From Trichosphaerium sp. ATCC 40318 (taxonomy: Eukaryota > Discosea > Flabellinia > Trichosidae), in the NCBI GenBank assembly GCA_038496445.1, contig JALMLS010000174.1, positions 1 through 64,000 on the forward strand: a stretch of DNA of 64,000 nt. The letters are read 5' to 3'. This document shows positions 1 through 9,229 of the stretch, in pieces. The first letter of the stretch is position 1. The number at the start of each line of letters is the position of its first letter. The position numbers and the translations under genes are program-made. The notes under the pieces were generated by a model. That model ran no database searches, was not told the DNA's origin, and was given only the letters and a program-made list of their open reading frames with translations.

Positions 1-1
1 T

Positions 2-1326
2 ACATTGCCACCAACTACATTGCCTCCAACAACAGCTCCACCAACGACAATGCCACCAACTACAGCTCCACCAACGACAATGCCTCCTACTACAATGCCT
101 CCAACAACAGCTCCACCAACGACAATGCCACCTACTACATTGCCACCTACTACAGCTCCTCCTACGACATTGCCTCCAACAACATTGCCTCCTACTACAT
201 TGCCTCCTACTACAGCTCCTCCAACGACAATGCCACCAACTACAATGCCTCCAACAACAGCTCCTCCTACGACAATACCGCCAACAACATTGCCGCCTAC
301 GACATTGCCTCCAACTACAATGCCACCTACTACAGCTCCTCCTACGACATTGCCGCCAACAACATTGCCACCTACTACATTGCCTCCTACTACAGCTCCT
401 CCTACGACAATGCCTCCAACAACACTACCACCTACGACATTGCCTCCAACAACAACGGCACCAACTACTGTACCTACAGATGCACCTACTGTATCACCAA
501 CAGTACCAAGCACATGTCCAAATGGATCGATAGCTGTGATGATCACATTTGATGATCTGAATCGCGTCGCTGGAGACATTGTTACAGATCAGTACTCTCC
601 AAACTTTCTGACATTTGTATCAACCGGCTCAGACCAACTGATAGTCGAGGATTCAAGCAATCCACAACTCAGCCCTAACTTTGCAACACCTGGCTTCGGA
701 CCAAACAACGGGTACGTATTCGTAGTGTTTATTCTTTTTTGCCTATATTCTGACTGCCCTGTAGTGTTGGCCTCAACAATGTTCTCACTTTGACCAACGC
801 TGGTTCAGCCAGTACAGGATCATACCAACTCAGATTTTCAGAACCAGTGCTATTCCAAGCCATCTCTGTTATTGATATTGATCTTGAACAAACGTGGACA
901 ATTTCCTTCTTTGACAGCGACGATACCATTATTGCGACCATCCCTGCTCTAGAATTTGGTGAAAACAGCTTCCAGCGTATTGAACTTTTCAACGCTGTTA
1001 ATGTGTCCTATGCCATAATAGAGACTGACGGACTGCACGCCATTGACAACATTCGTTACTGCACTGGCGTTCCGAACATAATACCTAACCCACCTAGTCC
1101 TGGTGGCGGTATCCCACCAGCTGTTTTCATTGGAGCTGGTATTGCTGCAGCAGTCCTAGTTGTATTGACAGTTGTTGCTGTCTTCTTCCTTGTCCCTGCG
1201 TCACCAGCGCCAATTGCTGGATTTAGTAATCCTGCTGGTGTACTAGCCGGTGCCAACACAAATGCAGTCTACGCCCCAGCAGGTAATTCCGGAAATCCTG
1301 CAACATATGTTCCTCCTGGAGTATAA
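2..1326 (+). CDS. Mucin-like Thr/Pro-rich type I membrane protein (5' end outside window)
   Basis: The frame is already open at the left edge, so the start codon lies outside the window. About 30 PPTT-x units (x = L, M, A or I) are followed by a folded ectodomain with Cys near its start (CPNG) and end (RYCTG). A Pro/Gly hinge then leads into one strongly hydrophobic segment (about 1129-1200) and a short Gly/Ala/Pro tail ending at 1326. A 53-nt intron (712-764, GTACG donor, GTAG acceptor) joins the exons in phase. This layout is typical of a cell-surface mucin: an O-glycosylatable stalk, a small beta-rich domain and a membrane anchor. I do not recognise the ectodomain family. AATAAA-like signals follow at about 1384. 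The function, possibly adhesion or coat, is inferred. Confidence 0.75.
5..463 (+). repeat. 15-bp coding tandem repeat encoding PPTT[L/M/A]
   Basis: About 30 head-to-tail 15-nt units encode Pro-Pro-Thr-Thr-hydrophobic. Third codon positions vary freely (CCA/CCT/CCG, ACT/ACA/ACG) while the amino-acid pattern is almost perfect, so the array looks held by selection on the protein. The array continues past the left edge. Confidence 0.9.
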
Positions 1327-2315
1327 ATAACATGCTGCCCTTTCGAAAAAAAAAAAAATGTACTATAAAGAATGTGACATGCTAATAAATAAACACAGTT
1401 TCTTTTGGTCATGTGCTACTTTTAGATGTTAGATACCTTACCACTGAGCAGTATTTAATTGTCCGCAAACATCACAAGCTTGCGAAAGAAAATAGGACAA
1501 AGGAGTTTGTTCGTTGTTCACTCTGAGTATTATGTAATAACTGAATACTACAAAACCACTTGGCTTTCAATTCTCACAAACCTTGAGTATGATTTGTAAT
1601 GATACAAACAAACTGTAGCTCCAGAAAATAACTACCACGGACCTTTTTAACAATTGAAAACTCCTGTACAATAATTGTACTCGAACCGGCTTTAGTTGAA
1701 CGTCTTAAAATGTTGCATACTAACCGCCATCAATACAACTAATAAAATTTCAGTTGTGCACCTCTACAACACCACAAAAATATACAGAACTTCCATAGTG
1801 CGCGCTAACCTATATTGTACCCTTGGACGATGCTGAGTGAGGCTACAAAGCTATAATTTACTGAGTTCTCTCTTTGTTTACTTAAAAAACAAGGCTTTTG
1901 CCTCCGTTCGTATTAGCACTACACCGGCTGACATGCGATATGTAGTGTGGGTGCTCTTAATGTGGAAAATTAAGTTACTGTTTCGATAGCGCGACATACA
2001 CAAAAGATCATTAAGCGACAGACAAACAGGCACTACAACAATCACGTGACGGCGCTGTAAAAGTTTGGTATGTTTAAAAACGATATCTATCGCGAATTGG
2101 CATCGACAGGAACCAAAAAGCCGAAACGACAACTAGAAAACCCGTACGTAGGTCACCCTGCCATCGAAAAAAATTTTAATCAAAAACTGCGTTTTTAATT
2201 GAGCATAAACTGAAAAAAACAATGGCTAGTAGTTTTCAGCTAACGATACGGATTCTGTGCGCTGAACGCAATAAATAGCAAATAATAAAGGGATTCGTAT
2301 CTTTTTTTAAATTGT
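1327..2315. other. Intergenic region, no gene seen
   Basis: About 990 bp lie between the surface-protein gene and the first F-box/MORN gene. I see an A-run and AATAAA-type signals at the left end, AT-rich sequence, and a CACGTG palindrome at 2043-2048. Only short frames without splice support are present. The promoter, and perhaps a small 5' exon, of the downstream gene should lie at the right end. Confidence 0.6.
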
Positions 2316-3035
2316 TTGTTTTTTCTTCACTTTGTTTTTTGGTCTTCTTTCTTTCTAATTTCGTTCTACAGACTCGTATGTCTCCCTGCGGATATCCAAC
2401 TTGCGATCATACATACCGATTTTGAAATAAATAAAAAATGGGCTCTTCTTTGTTATGGCACAGCGACGAGCACAAGGTTTAACGCTAAATTGGATAAATA
2501 TGGCACATGGGAGGCACGTGATAAACGTGGAAGACTAAGACGCCGTGTGCACTTTAATTCGGTTGGATTGAAAGAAGGAACATACAAAAGTTGGCACAGA
2601 AAGGGAACGCTTAAAGTGTGGGCTAGGTATCACCTAGGACAAAAACGGGGGAAATATGAAAGTTTTTACAGCAATACAAATCGAGAAATACTATCTCACT
2701 ACAAGTACAACGTCAAACATGGTCCTTACAAGACATTCTTTCGGAATGGTGATCCCATGGTAGAGTGTAATTACTATAAGGGCAGGTTTCATGGCCAATA
2801 TAGGCAATGGAATAAGGAAGGACACTTGATTGGCTATATTGAATTCAAAAGAGGTAAAAGACACGGTTTGTATAAAAGATGGGAAAATGGAATTTTAACA
2901 GCACATGCCTTATATGAACGTGGCGTCCTTGTTCGTGATAGAGCTATGAAGAAAAGTGCTGGTCAATCAATGGCTAATATTAGTCCGAGGGAATTTAGGA
3001 GGTATGGTTACAGGACATCACTACGACACACGTAG
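2316..3035 (+). CDS. F-box-like / MORN-repeat (YwqK-type) protein
   Basis: The C-terminal two thirds is a run of about six MORN-like units of the YwqK type (G-x-Y-K-x-[WF]-x-x-[ND]-G-x-L), for example GTYKSWHRKGTL, GPYKTFFRNGDP and GLYKRWENGIL. The part before it, LPADIQLAIIHTDF...KWALLCY, matches in position and sequence the start of the gene at 63 kb (LPAELHKEIVHLD...SWPLLSK). It looks like a short F-box-like helix pair that could recruit Skp1. The start is uncertain. The ATG at 2316 gives an unusual hydrophobic leader, while a good acceptor (TTCTACAG, about 2371) suggests an upstream exon instead. F-box plus MORN proteins are common in some protists and in giant DNA viruses of amoebae. A ubiquitin-adaptor role is inferred. 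Confidence 0.7.
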   Translation: MFFLHFVFWSSFFLISFYRLVCLPADIQLAIIHTDFEINKKWALLCYGTATSTRFNAKLDKYGTWEARDKRGRLRRRVHFNSVGLKEGTYKSWHRKGTLKVWARYHLGQKRGKYESFYSNTNREILSHYKYNVKHGPYKTFFRNGDPMVECNYYKGRFHGQYRQWNKEGHLIGYIEFKRGKRHGLYKRWENGILTAHALYERGVLVRDRAMKKSAGQSMANISPREFRRYGYRTSLRHT

Positions 3036-3305
3036 TCATTAGGCGTTTTTTATGGCTGTACAAATGTAAATAAAAAAAGTGTGAATTTCGAGACTAGGAA
3101 CTGGCACTCCGCTGAGCTACACCATCAAATGCACAGATCGAAAGGCCCTTATAATTTGGTCATTCTGATTAATTACTGCCTAGTTAATGAAGTATTTGTG
3201 CACCGTTATGGCGCCCTATTTGCAGTCTGTGCTTAAACATTGTTGAACAGTGTGGACTCTAAAACATCTTCTCATTCATTTTATTGGAGGCAAGGAGTTT
3301 CAGTA

Positions 3306-5244
3306 ATGGCGGCACTCAGTGACCTCGAGCCAATGCGGATACGCGACCTTGTCGACTACATAACAAGCGTTGAAGCTACACGTACGTTTTGGTTTTTTCA
3401 GTTCAGGTTCTTTCATCGCATCCACACCAAACGGTTTTATCAATCCCTGCGAGCTTTGGTTTTTAAACAAACTACATTTCTGCAAATGGTGTTTTTCTCC
3501 CTGACGTCCCCCTTTTCATTACCCAGCTATCCACCGTGTAACTCTCTATGCGTAGCCGAGTGTAGGCAAGCTGTTGTTCTAACTATGGATTATTACACAA
3601 CCAAACATAGGCTCCTGTCCAAGGTGTTCGACGGGTATGCGCACGTGTTTATTTCATGGGCTTCCAAACTTATTTTTGTTTGCGAGACATTTTGTAATTG
3701 GTTAAATAGATTCCTTAATACCGGAGACGCAAAGAAACGTGATTTACTCCTAGAATTTTTATTCGCATGGTGGCATACACGCCGACGTGAACTTAAAAAC
3801 GACACCAAATTTACAGACCGTATTAAAGCTTTTGCAGCAGAACTGCTGGAACGTGAAGACGTGCAAGAATATGGCATGAGAGTAACCAGACAGGTACGAT
3901 ACACCCGCAGCATCGTATTCGTTTTGAGCGATTATTCCATTTGTGTGGAAAATCAATAAAACATCACGTGATTTTCACGTGATCATAAAAAATAATCTAA
4001 CATGTTTTAGATGATCACTGCTCCTTTGAAAAGGTTTGGTAGTAAAAACACAAGGCTTCAGAGGCGAGTTGTCGCCGTCAAAGTGACCGATTCTTTGCGA
4101 AGTATTCAACAAAAAAAAAGCTAAATTGGTTTGGATTATTGAAGTTTACAAATATTTTAGTTTCACGCTTCACGTGGCGAAATTTGAACGCAGAAAGACT
4201 TGCAATGTACCTCACAATGGTTGATCAGGAACTCACAAATGATATAAGAAACGCAGACTTGCTACAAGGGTATAAAATTGTCTAACAATTGAATTGTACT
4301 TGCTTATAACGTTAGACGCTGGAACCTAAAAAAAGGTCACAATGTAAAAGCATCGGCAGTGCGTGTTCACAGGCTAATAGACTGGTCCAACATGGTGCAA
4401 TATTCATTTACTAGCAGTAATATTTATTGTGTGTTTTAGATAGGAGATTGGGTGGCTACAGTTATTTGTATGGCTCCAAAAACAAAACAAAGAGCTTTTG
4501 CAATCTCGTACTTTGTTCGGGTTTTAAAAGTACGTAGCATACGATATACAATATAAATAATCCCTTACGGTCGATTAGCACTTGCGACACTTCAATAGCT
4601 TTAATTGTTTGTTTGTGGTGTGGTCTGCATTATCTAGCTTAGCCGTACAATTCCTAAGAAGGTGTGTTCCTATTTTTCAATCGCTTTTACTGATATCTCT
4701 CAGAGAATGGAAAGAGCTCTCTTCAGAACTACGTGATGTCTGGGACGCCGTGAATGTGGTACTGAGCATGTCCGGTAACTTTCAAAACTACAGAGATACT
4801 ATTGATGCAGCGCAACCTCCTGCCATACCATACTAGGTACACATTCACTTGGCATAAATCCATCATTTCTAACAATTTACTTTAGGATTGCTACTACAAG
4901 ATATCATACACGCGGAAACCGATGAAACATTTGTAACGCAGCCATCAGAATGTAGGCGATCAAAGTACCGCAAACGTATTAATTTGAGCAAAATGAGCAC
5001 TATTGCCACAACGTTGAGTACAAGGGAAAAGAGTCTGGATGACTACCGATGGCTTACAGACCTATCACCAATTACTGGATCGTACTTTCTTCACTTGAAC
5101 AATCACGAGGAGGTACTTGGTACTGAGGCTCTAAAACAAAGAGTAAAATCATTACCAAAGGAGTCAGTATCTAAAAGACAAGCACACAGAATAAGACGCA
5201 CGTGGAGTTTATCACGTGTCAAAAAGCATAAAGTGTACACGTGA
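3306..5244 (+). CDS. Ras guanine-nucleotide exchange factor (REM + CDC25/RasGEF domains)
   Basis: RasGEFs catalyse GDP release from Ras-family GTPases at membranes. I read about nine exons: 3306-3381, 3556-3893 (an in-frame 75-nt intron 3635-3709 is possible), 4011-4101, 4161-4269, 4316-4394, 4440-4529, 4579-4661, 4704-4836 and about 4886-5244. The N-terminal REM domain shows IRDLVDYITS, VVLTMDYYTTKHRLLSKVFD and AWWHTRRREL. The catalytic domain shows ERLAMYLTMVDQEL, WVATVI, HLRHFNSFNCLF, GNFQNYRDTIDAAQPPAIPY and LLLQDI. The junction after PPAIPY is odd: the frame hits TAG immediately before the only GT donor, and one extra C there would restore the family's Y-L-G motif. No other domains are visible, so this is a minimal REM-GEF with a basic tail. 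Confidence 0.8.
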
Positions 5245-6165
5245 ATTCACCAATGTAATAAATTAATATGTAAAATAACAATACGAGCAACGAAGCAACT
5301 TGATTATGAGAACATGCTCTATGAATCTGCAATTACGGTTTGGTAACCCACAACAATGTGTACACCAACAAGAAGGATGGAAAAGGATCGATACTGGTAA
5401 TCTGTAAGTTATCGGGTTTTAGTGCTACTTTTTGCAAGATTTTTTATCTGTGGCGTTAATAACGTCGTAGAGGATGTCCACCAAAGCTATAATGAAGTTT
5501 TGCGTACAACCAAACCAAGAATTCTACACGAGTGCCGAAAATCTAAATTATGTCGCTATTCCATCTATTACGCCTCCCAGCACTCTAGATAATCTCTCGA
5601 GAGTTTCTCAGCGAATTTCAAGCCCAAGAGTATAAACCGCGATATGGAGCCCAAAACTAAGTACCTCATTGTCGTGACGTATGGCAGTCTTTCTTTATAT
5701 GTGTTGTCGTCACTTTCGGAATTATTTAAGCGCATGTATTCCCGTTTAGTTCGGTCTTTTCCTTTTTAACCGCCCCCGTTGCATCAAGCAGACAGCAAAT
5801 ATAAAAAAGAAACAAAGAATTCGCGCGTTAGCTTATTGTATGACAACCGAATGATACCACTACATAAACTGCGTAAAGCTAAAACTGAATTCGATTTCGT
5901 TGCAGCCAAGTGTGTAAGCATGCGTTTTTAAAGAGTATTTTGCATTCTTCTCTCGTTTAATATACCCAATAAGTAACACAAATTAATTGAAAAATTTATA
6001 GGTGATTTGTTGCGCACGGATACCCCTTTCAGAGGTCAACTCTCACATTTGTAGCGCGTCGGTAATTATTTATTTTTATTTTTTGAAAAACAAACGCATT
6101 GGCTGCTCAAAAGCACATCAACGCCTTTCAATTATTCGCCGTAACTCAGGTAGATTGCGCGCAAG
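5245..6165. other. Intergenic region, no gene seen
   Basis: About 920 bp lie between the RasGEF terminator and the next start. The sequence is AT-rich with several homopolymer runs. I find no long frame, repeat or RNA-like structure that I can support. Confidence 0.6.
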
Positions 6166-8911
6166 ATGAAGAGAAGAGCCAGATCTGTTGGGAGCGCCTT
6201 CAACTTTACAGGCGTCGATTTTAAGCACGCGACGGTAGTACACCGTCGTGTACGCTCAAAATCACTCAATGTAAAGGAGAATGATAAAAAGAAAGCTGTG
6301 AGAAGGACGCGAAGCTTTAATGAGTTGACACCTAAAGAACCTCAAAAACCAAGGAAACAGCGTAAAACAGGCATACGCTCGTGGAAGTTTGACAATAAAC
6401 TTTACGTTTCTACGCCACAAAAGAAGCGTAGTAAGAGTACGTTATTTTTTTCCATGACTCGGGCATTGCCAGTGTGAACGAGTCGCCGTCAATTTTTGAA
6501 AACGAAAAAAATTACTTTTGCTTTTTTTTCTTCTTTTTCTTATTCTTGTCTCTCACAAACAATCGCGAGCCAATATAACTATAAAATTTAATATTTACAC
6601 CGTATCCACAATAGCTATGCTTGTTTTCGGTACATTCCAAACAGAAAATGCTATTTTGGCAAAAAACCTTTTGCGAACCGCTACCACTTGCCATTAAAAT
6701 ACACTCAATTATTTTTTGATTGTTTTCAAAAGGAGCACAAAAAGTACTTCTTTTTTTACCATCAGCCATAAATTTTTTTCATTTTTAGCGCTTTTGTTCG
6801 GAAAAAAAAATTGCCAGAAATAACTCAAAAAAAATTGCAAGTCAATAGCCTTCCTTGTGCAATTTCCTGCGCGCTAGCACGTAATTAACCCATATCCTTG
6901 TAGAGAAGAAAGGACATCGCGGTCAATCTCGTCAGAGTCGTAAGAAGAACGGCCGTTCACCAAAACCAGCAAGACGCGCTACTAAAAAGCCGGAACGTGT
7001 TGTCATCGTCAAGGAGAAGAGAGAGGAGCGATTTCTTTTCTCACACAACTTCGTTGATTACTATTTGGTCACACATCGCCCAAATTGGCCAAAACATCAA
7101 CCACAACAACCTGCAGTAGCGTCCAAGCCCACCAAGGCGACAGCTGCACCAACAACGTCAGAGAAGACTAAAAAAGTTGGTGGACCACCAAAACCCTTAA
7201 AACTACAACAAACAGCGTCAACTACGCCGCCAACCAAAGTAAAACAACATCTTTCAAGCAGCGCTCCAATGGCACCCGAAAATTCGCCGCAACTCGAAGC
7301 AAAAGTAGAGACAAAACCATCTCTACCCTCCCCTCCAATGGCACGCCGTCGTAGGTCCCGCAGAACGAATGTGCCTAGCAAAGGTGGACGTGGTAAGGGT
7401 AAGAAATACATGAGCCGTGCGTTTAAGTATCCCTGTCCCTATTATGTATCACCCTCCCCCTATGTATATATTATAGAGACGCGGTTACAAAGCGCTACTA
7501 ATGATTTCAAAATAACGACGTCGGTGCAATCTCTCTCAGTTGGTTTGTGTCTTTTTTTTTATTATTCTTGAAAGACATGACATGACACACCCAACCTGAT
7601 TGCACCGACGTTGTCAAAATTGAAATTTCGAAATTATCCTTTTTTGCCTTAATACCCTAATTTGCAGGTCGCAGGCGCCTGGTTTTTTGTTGTTTTTTTC
7701 TATTTTTTTCTGACCTTATTACAAAGTGCCTCTATCACGATCTCTGGGTTCGTCTTTACCACATACACCACCTGTGTTTAGAAAGACAGAAGATGAGGAA
7801 GGAAATCAAAAACAACCTAAGCGACGTGCTCCTAGACCTATTAAAACACTAGGCGCTCCAGTATTGCCTTATTGGTTGGTCAAAGGTAATAAAAACAAGC
7901 AACAACTTCATTTTAGGCTACAAAGCCTTGTACTGTTTTTTTTGACTACGCGCATAGCCTCGCACTATTTTGCGATTAATACAGCCCCAAAACAAATTTA
8001 ATGCTAACTTATTTCCCAGGCACACCGCCACCAAAACCTGGCGATACTATCCCTCAATTGGTGCTTGAGAGTTCAACTGCAGAGGAAAAGGAGAAGATGG
8101 GTAAAGGCACTCGTGTTCGACGACGAAGCAGAGGATTTCGAATGGCTAAAACGCCTTGGAGAAAACCAGAGATTAAATCGATTGATCCTGCAACCCTTAG
8201 CACTCCTGCTCCAGATTTTAACACAATTCTTGCCAAAGAACGTGAAGCCATCACTGTCAAGGTCACCGTACCGGATCAAATTGATGAGGATTATGTAGAA
8301 GGCATACATATATTGCTCGAGACATATCACCACAAGAATGCCTTGCACCTCCTGCGGTATGTCAAATCATTCAGTATTTTTTAAGTGCTTTTTTCAAAAA
8401 CTCAAGAGGTTGGACTTACTTTGGATTTAGGACGACTGAAGAGGGTCGTAAGACAATGGCTATATCCATATTGATACGCGATAAATTACGTCAAAAGGAA
8501 AAGCGCCGTGAGCACGTGACACAGCACGAGTTTCAGCTGCTATCATTTGTTGATGCGTTCTTGTTTCAACAACTATTTTATCAAAGCGCAAAGGGTAAAG
8601 ATCAAGCTGAGGATGAAAAATTAGACAAGAAACCTACTGACAACAAAACCGCAAAAACATCTACACCACCAAAACCTGCGCCTGCTGCCAGTGAGACGAC
8701 AGAGGTTCAAGATACCGAGCCAACTGACCAACAAGCCAAACCAGTAGATCAATCTGCTGAACAGGAGAACACCGACACCACACCATCACCTTCACAACCA
8801 AAGGCGTTAGTGGACGAGCCATCCGCAGATGAGGAAGAGATCTCTGATCCAAAGAAAGAAATCAAAGAAGAGGAGGAAGAGGAACCACGTCAGGTTGACG
8901 ACGATGAGTGA
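6166..8911 (+). CDS. Basic, largely disordered protein of unknown family (about 576 aa)
   Basis: Five exons join in phase: 6166-6430, 6904-7392, 7727-7885, 8020-8356 and 8431-8911 (total divisible by three). The N-terminal two fifths is Arg/Lys/Ser rich with repeated short basic-Ser motifs, then Pro/Thr/Lys rich. A more ordered part spans exons 4-5, running from IPQLVLESS through AREAIT-like and GIHILLETYHHKNALHLLR to EEGRKTMAISILIRDKLRQKE, and looks helical. The tail is Asp/Glu/Lys rich. I do not recognise a domain. The composition suggests a nuclear, nucleic-acid-binding or chromatin-associated protein, which is inference only. The donor of the third intron could be 7393 or 7399. Introns 1 (473 nt) and 2 (334 nt) are the longest in this part of the window. 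Confidence 0.65.
6512..6769 (-). CDS. Possible small Cys-containing ORF nested antisense in an intron
   Basis: An 85-codon ATG-initiated frame lies wholly inside the first intron of the plus-strand gene. It carries several cysteines in a row of spacings (CQNSIFCLEC...SYCGYG) and ends in a poly-Lys tail encoded by a poly-T tract. It could be a nested gene or a chance frame in AT-rich intron DNA. There is no recognisable family. Confidence 0.2.
   Translation of the reverse strand: MADGKKRSTFCAPFENNQKIIECILMASGSGSQKVFCQNSIFCLECTENKHSYCGYGVNIKFYSYIGSRLFVRDKNKKKKKKKQK
7504..7627. repeat. Intronic imperfect inverted repeat (hairpin)
   Basis: The left arm (about 7504-7551) and right arm (about 7584-7627) are near reverse complements. 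They include a perfect 14-bp match (acgtcggtgcaatc against gattgcaccgacgt) plus matching GTGTC/GACAC and ATTTCAA-type ends. The loop is about 30 nt and T-rich. The repeat lies in the second intron of the 6166-8911 gene. Confidence 0.65.
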
Positions 8912-9229
8912 ACGTCATGACTTGATAGCTTCATTCTCAATCATCTCGTGGCTTTGCACACCTGGCGAACGGGTTACATTTTTTGCTTCTCGCGAGTCCA
9001 ATTTTTCGTTATTAGACTGTACTTTTAGCTTGTAAATAAGAATTAGATAAGTATTAAAAAAACACCATGCACATTTATGTATGTCTGCCTACTCTAAAAA
9101 TATTGCTTTTGTTTTGTAATGCAAACAGAATTAGTTTGGGGGTTTGTTTTATTTTTTGACTGTACAGTTTGTGTGAGTTGATGCAACAACCACACGCAAA
9201 ATTTGAGGAAAAGTTCGGTGTGTGAGTAT
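8912..9229. other. Convergent 3' flank, no gene seen
   Basis: This 318-bp spacer lies between two genes that converge. It holds only AT-rich sequence with AATAAG/ATTAAA-like signals expected of 3' ends. Confidence 0.6.

Noticed and set aside
3085-3135. tRNA gene on the minus strand
   Set aside because: Only A- and B-box-like words are present; acceptor and anticodon stems cannot be formed. Kept as a low-interest finding, not a feature.
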